From CAYMSA01 sp964392965 (lineage in GTDB: Bacteria; Actinomycetota; Coriobacteriia; Anaerosomatales; Anaerosomataceae), in NCBI GenBank assembly GCA_964392965.1, contig CAYMSA010000029.1:1-19683 (forward strand): a DNA stretch of 19,683 nucleotides. Direction: 5' to 3'. A program made the position numbers and the translations under genes. This document shows positions 1 to 6,359 of this stretch, piece after piece. Position 1 is the first letter of the stretch. Every line of letters begins with the position of its first letter. Below the pieces are notes generated by a model. The model had not been told where the DNA came from. It did no database searches and saw only the letters and a list, made by a program, of their open reading frames with translations.

Positions 1-18
1 CACTCCCGCGTCGCCTGA
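1..18 (+). CDS. possible 3' end of an upstream gene
   Basis: Reading from base 1 gives five sense codons (His-Ser-Arg-Val-Ala) and then TGA at 16-18, followed by 31 bases to the next start. This would fit the tail of a gene cut off by the window edge in the same polysaccharide block, but five codons cannot identify anything. The frame of wecB is also open back to base 2, so this is only a placement guess. Confidence 0.25.
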   Translation, partial: HSRVA

Positions 19-49
19 AGCTTGTGTCCGGCTATGGAAGGTTCGTCGC

Positions 50-1150
50 GTGCGAATCATCATCGTCATCGGGGCCCGCCCCAACTTCATCAAGGTCGGT
101 CCGCTCATGCCGGCACTGCTCGCCGCCGGGCATGACGCACATCTCGTCCACACCGGTCAGCACTACGACGCGTCGATGTCAGATGTGTTCTTCGCTGACC
201 TGCAGATCCCCATGCCCACGTGGTACCTGGGCGTGGGGAGCGGGACGCACGCGGTGCAGACCGGGACGGCCATGATCCGGCTCGAGGAGCTGTTCGTCGC
301 CGAGACACCGGATGCGGTGATGGTCGTGGGTGATGTCAACTCGACGCTCGCCGGCGCGCTGGCGGCGGCGAAGCTCGGCATCCCGGTGATCCACCTCGAG
401 GCCGGTCTCCGCTCGTACGACATGTCCATGCCCGAGGAGGTCAACCGGCTTGTCACCGATCAGCTCTCAACGATGCTGCTGACCCCGGTGGCCGGTGCGG
501 ACGAGGTACTCGCGGCAGAAGGCGTGGACGTTCGCCGCATCCACTTCGTGGGCAACATCATGGCCGAGGCGGTGCTGCGCAATCTGCACCGAGTCGCGGA
601 GAGGAAGCCTGACGCGTCGAGAGGTCTACCGTTGGGCGGCTACCTGCTCGCGACGGTGCACCGGCCTGAGAACACCGATAATCCCACGCACCTGGCAGCC
701 ATCGTCTCTGCACTCGGCTCGGCTGAGATGCCGGTCGTCTTCCCGGTACACCCGCGAACCCGGCCGCTTCTTGCCGAGGCGGGTCTCACCGACGACGATC
801 CTGCGATTCGGCTCGTTCCTCCGGTCGGCTATCTCGATATGCTGGCACTTGAGAAGGGGGCCGCTGCCATCCTCACCGACTCTGGCGGCGTGCAGGAAGA
901 GGCGTGCATGGTCGGAACGCCTTGCGTCACTGTCCGGCGCAACACCGAACGTCAGGTGACGATCGCCGTCGGTGCGAACCGTCTTGCCCGGGCGGATCGC
1001 GGGTCGATCATCGATGCGATACACAAAGCGCTCACCTCGGAGCGGGAGTGGCCGGCGCCGGAGTGCTGGGATGAGCACGTCTCGGCCCGCGTCGTGAGCG
1101 CGCTCGACAGGCCCATCGTACCGCTGTCAGGATACGGAGAGGGGGCCTGA
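50..1150 (+). CDS. wecB: UDP-N-acetylglucosamine 2-epimerase (non-hydrolysing)
   Basis: Interconverts UDP-GlcNAc and UDP-ManNAc in the cytoplasm, supplying ManNAc-type sugars for cell-surface polysaccharide. At 366 aa it has the usual family length. Visible family landmarks are GARPNFIK at residues 8-15, GDVNST (94-99), HLEAGLRS (115-122), the PEE..NR segment near 128-133, HRPEN in mid-protein, HPRTR, and DSGGVQEEA near the UDP-binding end; Asp95 and Glu117 fall where the family's catalytic acids are expected. The GTG start at 50 is chosen because GGAAGG at 36-41 lies 8 bases upstream. The next gene, galE, starts 6 bases after the stop, so the two are probably co-transcribed. The family is clear; whether the product feeds teichoic-acid-like, capsular or other glycan cannot be told from here. 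Confidence 0.95.
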   Translation: MRIIIVIGARPNFIKVGPLMPALLAAGHDAHLVHTGQHYDASMSDVFFADLQIPMPTWYLGVGSGTHAVQTGTAMIRLEELFVAETPDAVMVVGDVNSTLAGALAAAKLGIPVIHLEAGLRSYDMSMPEEVNRLVTDQLSTMLLTPVAGADEVLAAEGVDVRRIHFVGNIMAEAVLRNLHRVAERKPDASRGLPLGGYLLATVHRPENTDNPTHLAAIVSALGSAEMPVVFPVHPRTRPLLAEAGLTDDDPAIRLVPPVGYLDMLALEKGAAAILTDSGGVQEEACMVGTPCVTVRRNTERQVTIAVGANRLARADRGSIIDAIHKALTSEREWPAPECWDEHVSARVVSALDRPIVPLSGYGEGA

Positions 1151-1156
1151 TTCCGG

Positions 1157-2194
1157 ATGCGGATCCTTGTCACAGGTGGCGCGGGTTACATCGGCAGCGT
1201 CGCGACGCGACTGTTCATCGACGCCGGTCACGAGGTCATCGTGCTCGATTCGCTCGAACGCGGTCACCGTGCGGCGGTCGATCCGAGAGCCACGCTGGTG
1301 ATCGCACCGGTCGGCGATGCGGACATCCTCGACGCGATCCTCCCGGGACTCGACGCGGTCGTCCACTTCGCTGGTTACATCGACGTGGCGGAGTCGATGC
1401 GCGATCCCGATCTCTACCATGAGAAGAACGTCGTCGAACCGTCAGTGCTCCTGGAACGCCTGCTGCCATCAGGGGTGCGGCACGTCGTGTTCTCCTCGAC
1501 GGCCGCGGTGTACGGTGAGCCCCGGTCAGTGCCCATACCCGAGGATGCGGTTCTTGCACCGATCAACCCGTACGGCGGGTCGAAAGCGGCGTTCGAGGAG
1601 TTGTTGCGTGTTGCCGAGAGCCGCGGGCAGCTCACTGCAGTGAGCCTCAGGTACTTCAACGTCGCAGGCGCCTGGCTGGACGGTTCCGTCGGAGAGGCTC
1701 ATGCCGTGGAGACCCACATCGTCCCCGTGTTGTTGAGGGCGGCGATGAGGGCGCTCGATGGCGGACAGGCCGATGACACCGGGCAGGGTACCCCCGGATC
1801 CGGCGCGCGCGAGGCAGCGCGGTTCACCGTCTTCGGCGACGACTACCCCACTCCTGACGGAAGCTGCGTCCGCGACTACGTACACGTGGTGGACCTCGCT
1901 CGTGCCCACCTTTCCGCACTCGAGTATCTCGCCGCGGGGAACCCCGGCATCGCATGCAACGTCGGCAGTGGCCGAGGCTACTCCAATCTCGAGGTCGTTG
2001 AGGCCTGTGCCCGGGTGACCGGATGCGACTTCGACGTCACGAGGGGCCCGCGTCGCGAAGGTGACCCGGCACGGCTGGTCGCCTCGATCGAACGGGCGGC
2101 GGAGGTGCTCGGCTGGGCGCCGGAACGCGACCTCGACGCGATGATCCAGGACGCCTGGAGCTGGCATCGGAGCCATCCGCGTGGTTACGAATGA
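1157..2194 (+). CDS. galE: UDP-glucose 4-epimerase, extended SDR family
   Basis: Interconverts UDP-glucose and UDP-galactose (or the N-acetyl forms) using bound NAD, for glycan synthesis or galactose use. The N-terminal Rossmann motif GGAGYIGS is at residues 7-14. The SDR catalytic set is visible: SST at 113-115, Tyr139 and Lys143 in PYGGSK. The substrate-side segments LRYFNVAGA and GDDYPTPDGSCVRDY-V-HV are intact. The protein is 345 aa, slightly longer than typical, because of a low-complexity Gly/Asp/Ala stretch at about 201-221, just before the TVFGDDYPTPDG block, that is usually only a few residues long. The start lies 6 bases after wecB, indicating one operon. Substrate range (Glc/Gal or GlcNAc/GalNAc) cannot be set by eye. 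Confidence 0.95.
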   Translation: MRILVTGGAGYIGSVATRLFIDAGHEVIVLDSLERGHRAAVDPRATLVIAPVGDADILDAILPGLDAVVHFAGYIDVAESMRDPDLYHEKNVVEPSVLLERLLPSGVRHVVFSSTAAVYGEPRSVPIPEDAVLAPINPYGGSKAAFEELLRVAESRGQLTAVSLRYFNVAGAWLDGSVGEAHAVETHIVPVLLRAAMRALDGGQADDTGQGTPGSGAREAARFTVFGDDYPTPDGSCVRDYVHVVDLARAHLSALEYLAAGNPGIACNVGSGRGYSNLEVVEACARVTGCDFDVTRGPRREGDPARLVASIERAAEVLGWAPERDLDAMIQDAWSWHRSHPRGYE

Positions 2195-2267
2195 CGCGGC
2201 GACCGTTCCAGCACGTCGGGGGTACCGCTCCTCGGCTGATTCGGGGTCTGGCGCACGAGACCGAGAC

Positions 2268-2276
2268 TGCTACAAT
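2268..2276 (+). promoter_or_regulatory. extended -10 promoter of the tRNA-Val gene
   Basis: TGC-TACAAT is an extended -10 (TGn plus TAnnnT). It would start transcription near 2283, giving a leader of about 18 bases before the mature tRNA at 2301. No convincing -35 hexamer is seen 16-18 bases upstream. The same TGCTAC core occurs before the ABC-F gene (4201) and the pilB-type gene (6652). The 2195-2267 stretch between galE and this element holds no other recognisable feature. Confidence 0.65.
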
Positions 2277-2300
2277 AAGCGAACCGATTCGTCGGCAATC

Positions 2301-2375
2301 GGGCGATTAGCTCAGTGGGAGAGCGCTTCCTTCACACGGAAGAAGTCACAGGTTCAAATCCTGTATCGCCCACCA
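2301..2375 (+). tRNA. tRNA-Val (anticodon CAC)
   Basis: A 75-base cloverleaf with all arms paired. The acceptor stem is GGGCGAT (2301-2307) with ATCGCCC (2365-2371). The D stem is GCTC/GAGC. The anticodon stem CTTCC (2326-2330) pairs with GGAAG (2338-2342) around the loop TTCACAC, placing anticodon CAC at 2333-2335. The T stem ACAGG/CCTGT encloses TTCAAAT. Discriminator A2372 and an encoded CCA (2373-2375) follow, so this tRNA does not need de novo CCA addition. CAC reads GUG, a common valine codon in a high-GC genome. It has its own promoter and terminator and appears monocistronic. Confidence 0.97.
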
Positions 2376-2386
2376 TTGCGACCCCT

Positions 2387-2430
2387 GTGCCCCTCTGGTG
2401 TCCCCAAGAAGACGCCGGAGGGGCGCTTCT
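2387..2430 (+). terminator. Rho-independent-type terminator after tRNA-Val
   Basis: The arm 2387-2402 pairs with 2411-2426 over 16 consecutive base pairs (three are G-U) around the 8-base loop CCCAAGAA, followed by the short pyrimidine run TTCT. The U tract is weak, as often seen in GC-rich genomes, but the stem is very strong. The downstream arm contains GGAGG (2417-2421), the only plausible Shine-Dalgarno for the gene starting at 2432. Confidence 0.75.
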
Positions 2431-2431
2431 G

Positions 2432-3559
2432 ATGTCCGCGGATCGAGGTCTGCCGGTCGAGCGTCCGTCAGACCTCTCCCGACGTGACTTCCTGATACGT
2501 GCCTGCGGGGTCGCCTGCGTGGCAGGAAGCGGCCTTCTGCTGCCGGGCTGCCTCGCTTACGACGAGGGGATCACAGTCCGCTCGGCAGTGGGGGTGAGCC
2601 CTTCGGTGGCGACATTTCCGATCGGTCCCGACAGCCGGCCCTATGACATGCCGTCGGCTCCGCCTTGGAATGCTCCGACGTACGCCATCACACCGACGCC
2701 TGACGGATCGGGGTGCGCGGTGCATCCATCGGTGGTCGATCTTGGACCGGACGCGGGTCGCCCGCGGTTCTGGATGGCCATGACGCCCTATGCACTCGGC
2801 ATTCCGGCGCTTGAGAATCCATGCGTCCTGACATCGCATGACGGCTTCACCTGGTGGGCGCCTTCAGGACTCACCAATCCCATCGACCCCTATCCCACGC
2901 CGTGCCCGCCCCCGTTCCCGGTGGTGCGACACAACAGTGATCCGGAGCTTGTGATCGACCTGGCACACGGCGATCTCGTCTGCTACTGGCGTGAGGCGGG
3001 TAGGCTCACGCATCCGAGGACCGAGACCCTGTGGGCGGCTGCGTCAACTGACGGTGCCTCGTGGGGCGATCCGGTGCATCTCATCACGGTGGTCAGCCCG
3101 AATCTGAGCAGGCTTCTGTCGCCATGCGTCGTCCGTGTGAGTGACGGCGACTGGAGGATGTTCACGGTGGGCGTATCTAATCCGAGCGTGATGCGATCGG
3201 CTCCGGGCCCTTTCGGTCCGTGGAGTGATGGCGAAGAGCTCGGGTTCGAAGGAGAGCCGTTGGCCGGGCCGTTGTGGCACCTCGGGATCGTTCACCAGGA
3301 GGGCCTCTTCTATGCGATCCTGAACATCCGGGAAACCTGGTGCCATCAACTGGCCACCTCGGCTGACGGCCTTCGGTGGACGGTCGGGCCCGTCGTGATG
3401 ACGAACACCGACGGGTGGGACGATCGTTCGCTGTACCGAGCCACACTCGTACCGCACGAGAACGGCGAGGTCATGCGCGTGTGGTATTCATCGAACTCGA
3501 CGAGTGTGTCATGGCGCATCGGGTACACGGCATTGCCTCTTTCGCTCTGGCCTGTGTGA
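2432..3559 (+). CDS. Tat-exported lipoprotein with glycosidase-like beta-propeller
   Basis: A 375-aa predicted envelope protein. The N-terminus has a twin-arginine signal (SRRDFLI, residues 16-22), a hydrophobic stretch, and a lipobox LLPGC with Cys40 as the probable lipidated residue, so it should be exported folded and anchored outside the membrane. The mature part has repeated propeller-like blocks: HPSVVDL (98-104), ENPCVLTSHDGFTW (128-141), SDPELVIDL (169-177), ASTDGASW, SPCVV, TSADGLRW (309-316) and LYRATLV. The recurring S-DG--W motif and HP/ENP/DPE pattern resemble five-bladed GH43/GH32/68-type folds; this is a fold-level impression and no catalytic triad is assigned. The ATG at 2432 is preferred because the open frame upstream lies inside the tRNA and its terminator, and GGAGG sits 10 bases before it. 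It may act on or bind surface or environmental glycans. Substrate unknown. Confidence 0.8.
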   Translation: MSADRGLPVERPSDLSRRDFLIRACGVACVAGSGLLLPGCLAYDEGITVRSAVGVSPSVATFPIGPDSRPYDMPSAPPWNAPTYAITPTPDGSGCAVHPSVVDLGPDAGRPRFWMAMTPYALGIPALENPCVLTSHDGFTWWAPSGLTNPIDPYPTPCPPPFPVVRHNSDPELVIDLAHGDLVCYWREAGRLTHPRTETLWAAASTDGASWGDPVHLITVVSPNLSRLLSPCVVRVSDGDWRMFTVGVSNPSVMRSAPGPFGPWSDGEELGFEGEPLAGPLWHLGIVHQEGLFYAILNIRETWCHQLATSADGLRWTVGPVVMTNTDGWDDRSLYRATLVPHENGEVMRVWYSSNSTSVSWRIGYTALPLSLWPV

Positions 3560-3690
3560 TGCCGTCCGGGACGGCGGGCGACGCACCGGCGGCTGCCGCA
3601 GACGGATACGCGGGCGTAGCCCGACGACAAGCGGTCGATGGGACCGTTCATCGCCGCGGACTGGTCAGCCTTACCAGGAACGTGCAACCA

Positions 3691-3706
3691 TGTGATCGGC
3701 ATCACA
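3691..3706. promoter_or_regulatory. perfect CRP/FNR-family palindrome
   Basis: TGTGATCGGCATCACA is an exact TGTGA-N6-TCACA site. The symmetry extends to 8 bases per arm (3689-3708) with a 4-base centre. This is the consensus recognised by CRP and by the actinobacterial Crp/GlxR regulators. It lies in the 234-base gap between the lipoprotein gene and the small gene at 3794. The gap also holds a minor hairpin (GCCGTC/GACGGC, 3561-3575) just after the lipoprotein stop. Elsewhere in the gap I see no convincing gene; a weak -10 candidate TGATAC sits at 3761-3766. Confidence 0.55.
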
Positions 3707-3793
3707 TGACGCTCGTCAGGCGGGCGTCTCGGAATCGATCGGACGCGCCGGGCGTGGCCCTGATACCGGTCATGGTCGTCGAGTGAGGGAGTC

Positions 3794-4156
3794 ATGGTGG
3801 CGGAGGGATCAGGGCGGATCAAGGGGGAGACGCCGATACCCGCAGGACGTCTTCCCGTCGTTCAGTCGGCACTGACTGATATCTGCATGGCTGTGGCGGC
3901 CGACACCATCGGCATGCAGCATGCGGAACTCGGCCGCGATACCTCAGATGGCGCGATCCGCGGTCAGTGCGAGCGTTTCATACGGGTCGTCCTGCGGCAG
4001 GAGGGCGCATCGATCGACTATCTCTCATGGGAGCAGCTGAGGAGCCTTCTCGATCGCTTCTCGGCGATCGGTCTCGAGCGTGGACTGCAGCGCGAGGACG
4101 TGGACGCGTGGCGGGCGCCCCTCGATCGACTGGTGGCTGAGGCCCTCGGCGACTGA
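3794..4156 (+). CDS. hypothetical protein, 120 aa
   Basis: I do not recognise this protein. It is 120 aa with no signal peptide or membrane segment. After a Gly/Pro-rich N-terminus, most of it looks alpha-helical, with an ALTDICMAVAADTIGM segment, a central basic patch (ERFIRVVLRQE), SWEQLRSLLDRF, and an acidic C-terminus ending in GD. It reads as a small soluble cytoplasmic protein. AGGGAG at 3786-3791 is very close to the ATG at 3794 and better spaced for the GTG at 3797, so the true start may be one codon later. It sits alone between the gap with the CRP-type site and the promoter of the ABC-F gene, so it is the natural target if that site is functional. Reality as a gene is supported by length, the ribosome site and consistent codon use. 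Confidence 0.6.
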   Translation: MVAEGSGRIKGETPIPAGRLPVVQSALTDICMAVAADTIGMQHAELGRDTSDGAIRGQCERFIRVVLRQEGASIDYLSWEQLRSLLDRFSAIGLERGLQREDVDAWRAPLDRLVAEALGD

Positions 4157-4200
4157 TCAGGGCATCTGGTAGCCCCGGGGAACCCACCTCTCCGTCCTCC

Positions 4201-4209
4201 TGCTACACT
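4201..4209 (+). promoter_or_regulatory. extended -10 promoter of the ABC-F gene
   Basis: TGC-TACACT ends only 7 bases before the GTG start at 4217, so transcription is predicted to begin at or within a base or two of that codon. There is no purine-rich ribosome site in the preceding 30 bases (the stretch is pyrimidine-rich), which fits a leaderless mRNA. No -35 hexamer is visible. Confidence 0.6.
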
Positions 4210-4216
4210 GGTCGAC

Positions 4217-6217
4217 GTGATCATCACTGTAGACCATGTGACGAAATCGATAGGGGAACGCGTCTTGTTCGCAGACGCGTTCCTTCGCGTTGGCGCGCGC
4301 GAGAGGATCGCCCTCGTCGGTGCCAATGGTGCTGGCAAGACGACTCTTCTCGAAATCATCGCCGGTGAAGATCAGGGGGACTCGGGGCAGATCATCCGGG
4401 CCAAGGATACGACCGTGGGCTACCTGCGCCAGGAAGCCATCGAGATGAGTGGCCGCTCGGTCCTCGAAGAGGTACTGACCGTCGCTGCCGGTGTGCAAGG
4501 TCTCGAGCATCGTATCGAAGTCCTGGAGCGTGACCTCGAGACGGCGGAGCCCGACGAGGTCGAGACTCTTCTCGCCGAGTACGGTCGGCTGCGCGACCGT
4601 TTCGAGCACCTCGGCGGCTACACGGTCGAGGCCGAGGCGCGCACGGTACTCACGGGACTGGGCTTCAAGGATCGCGACATGAGCAGGGATGTCGCCGAGT
4701 TCTCGGGCGGGTGGCTCATGCGCGTGGCACTGGCGAAGCTGCTCCTGGGCGAGCCGGACCTCCTTCTGCTCGACGAACCCACCAACCATCTCGACCTCGA
4801 GAGCGTCACATGGCTCGAGGGCTTCCTGAAGGCCTACGAAGGTGCGGTGATCCTCGTCAGTCACGACCGGGCGTTCATGGACGCGCTCGTGACGCGCGTG
4901 GCGGAGATCGAACTGAAGGCGCTCACGCTCTACCACGGGACGTACACGGAGTACGAGCGCCAGAAGGCTGAGAACCGCGAGCACCTTCGTGCGGCCCAGA
5001 AGCAGCAGCAGCGCTACATCGAACACCAGGAGGCGTTCATCGAGCGCTTCCGGTACAAGAACACGAAGGCGAAAGCGGTCCAGAGCCGAATCAGGGTCCT
5101 GGAGAAGATCGAACGCATCGAGCTTCCCGAGGAGCGCAAGAAGATCCACTTCGCCTTCCCGCAACCCCCGCGCACGGGCGAGGAGGTCATGCGCCTCACG
5201 GACGTGGCGAAGGCGTACGGTGACAACGTCGTCTACCGTGACCTCTCGTTCGCGCTCTACCGAGGTGACAAGGTGGCGCTCGCCGGGCCCAACGGCGCCG
5301 GTAAGTCGACGCTCCTGCGTATCCTGGCGGGCGATCTTGCCTTCGAGCAGGGCGAGCGCACGCTCGGCCACAATGTGTCCGTGGCGTACTTCGCCCAGCA
5401 CCAGCTGGACGCCCTGACGCCGTCGAAGACCGTCCTCGCCGAGTTCATGGACGCCGCGCCGGGGTGGACGCAGGAGCAGGCGCGTACTCTGCTCGGAACC
5501 TTCCTGTTCCTCGGCGATGACGTGAAGAAGCTCGTGAAGGTGCTCTCGGGAGGCGAGCGCGCCCGTCTTGCGCTGGCGCGCATGCTCGTCCGACCGGCGT
5601 CGTTGCTCTGCCTCGACGAACCGACGAACCACCTCGACATCCAGGGGCGCGATGTGCTCGAAGAAGCCCTGCGACAGTACACGGGCACCATCGTGCTCAT
5701 CACCCACGACCGGCACCTCATCTCGGCCATCGCCAATCGCGTGGCCGACGTTCGCGACGGTACCGTGAGTATCTACGACGGTGACTACGCCTACTACCTC
5801 GAGAAGCGGGCGTCAGGCGCGTCTGGCACGCCGGCTGCGCTGACTGCCGCGCGGACCAGGGGCGGCCGCGGCTCCTCCACTGCCGGCAAAGGCGCGGAGA
5901 CATCGCCCAAGGTGGCCGAGCGCAAGGACCGTGAACTGAAGCGTGCTGAGGCCGAGACCCGCAACCGGCTCTATCGCGGGACGAAGGACGCGAAACGGCG
6001 CATCGCCTCGATCGAGAAGGAGCTCGCTGTGGCGCAGGCGCGTCACGACGAGCTGCTGGCGCTTCTCGGCGACACGGGAATCTACGAGGAGAAGACGCGT
6101 TTCGATGCGACGCTGGAGGAGTACACCGCGCTCAAGCGTAGCATCGGGGCGCTCGAGGCCGAGTGGATCGAGCTCGCTGAACGGGTCGAGGCTGTTCAGG
6201 CAGGGGAGACCGACTGA
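4217..6217 (+). CDS. ABC-F family ATPase (translation factor type)
   Basis: A soluble protein of 666 aa with two ABC ATPase domains and no membrane part, the hallmark of ABC-F proteins, which act on ribosomes rather than transport. Domain 1 has Walker A GANGAGKTT (35-43), signature SGGW (163-166) and Walker B ending in Asp186-Glu187. A long basic, Gln-rich helical linker (about 235-300) follows, the segment that reaches into the ribosome in this family. Domain 2 has Walker A GPNGAGKST (357-365), signature LSGGE (443-447) and Asp467-Glu468. The tail (about 560-660) is a charged coiled coil as in the Uup/YdiF group. Both catalytic glutamates are present. The gene appears to be transcribed alone from the TGCTACACT promoter and to start with a leaderless GTG. 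Whether it is a housekeeping or antibiotic-protection member cannot be decided from sequence alone. Confidence 0.93.
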   Translation: MIITVDHVTKSIGERVLFADAFLRVGARERIALVGANGAGKTTLLEIIAGEDQGDSGQIIRAKDTTVGYLRQEAIEMSGRSVLEEVLTVAAGVQGLEHRIEVLERDLETAEPDEVETLLAEYGRLRDRFEHLGGYTVEAEARTVLTGLGFKDRDMSRDVAEFSGGWLMRVALAKLLLGEPDLLLLDEPTNHLDLESVTWLEGFLKAYEGAVILVSHDRAFMDALVTRVAEIELKALTLYHGTYTEYERQKAENREHLRAAQKQQQRYIEHQEAFIERFRYKNTKAKAVQSRIRVLEKIERIELPEERKKIHFAFPQPPRTGEEVMRLTDVAKAYGDNVVYRDLSFALYRGDKVALAGPNGAGKSTLLRILAGDLAFEQGERTLGHNVSVAYFAQHQLDALTPSKTVLAEFMDAAPGWTQEQARTLLGTFLFLGDDVKKLVKVLSGGERARLALARMLVRPASLLCLDEPTNHLDIQGRDVLEEALRQYTGTIVLITHDRHLISAIANRVADVRDGTVSIYDGDYAYYLEKRASGASGTPAALTAARTRGGRGSSTAGKGAETSPKVAERKDRELKRAEAETRNRLYRGTKDAKRRIASIEKELAVAQARHDELLALLGDTGIYEEKTRFDATLEEYTALKRSIGALEAEWIELAERVEAVQAGETD

Positions 6218-6272
6218 ATCCGGCCCGAGGACGGGGTGTGCCCGATTGACGCAACCGTCCGCCGGTCGCGGA

Positions 6273-6288
6273 TGTGCCGTCCGTCACC
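6273..6288. promoter_or_regulatory. degenerate CRP-type site upstream of the FlgM-like gene
   Basis: TGTGCCGTCCGTCACC matches TGTGA-N6-TCACA at 8 of 10 defined positions, and the two mismatches are symmetric (TGTGC and its complement). It lies about 70 bases before the start of the FlgM-like gene. Alone it would be weak; it is listed because a perfect copy of the same palindrome occurs at 3691. Confidence 0.25.
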
Positions 6289-6305
6289 AAAGACGCCGCG
6301 TGTCA

Positions 6306-6344
6306 GATGCAGGGAGGCATCCCCTTGAGCGGGTGTCACCCGCT
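6306..6344 (+). other. two consecutive hairpins before the FlgM-like gene
   Basis: GATGC (6306-6310) pairs with GCATC (6317-6321), presenting AGGGAG in its loop. AGCGGGT (6328-6334) pairs with ACCCGCT (6338-6344) around GTC. Together they fill most of the 40 bases directly before the gene. There is no T tract, so they are not an obvious terminator of the ABC-F gene. They could be an mRNA structure or, for the second, a protein-binding palindrome. The rest of the 142-base gap (6218-6359) shows nothing else beyond the site at 6273. Confidence 0.4.
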
Positions 6345-6359
6345 GCCGATGTACTGACC

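Noticed and set aside
2315..2431. 39-codon upstream extension of the lipoprotein gene
   Set aside because: It begins inside the tRNA and runs through the terminator hairpin, and it would place the Tat signal internally. The ATG at 2432 gives a proper signal peptide.
3511..3786. Possible second gene overlapping the end of the lipoprotein gene in another frame
   Set aside because: It has a vaguely hydrophobic start but no family resemblance and no ribosome site, overlaps a solid gene, and would place the perfect CRP-type palindrome inside coding sequence.
4157..5716. 519-codon open frame on the minus strand opposite the ABC-F gene
   Set aside because: It mirrors a gene with all ABC-F motifs, contains no recognisable domain, and is explained by strong GC bias at third codon positions. 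The same applies to the long minus-strand frames at 9489-11045 and 7664-8929.
6218..6359. Cyclic-di-GMP (GEMM) riboswitch upstream of the FlgM-like and pilus genes
   Set aside because: The closing part faintly recalls the motif, but the conserved GGCAAAC and GGACGCAAAGCC blocks and the GAAA tetraloop are missing.
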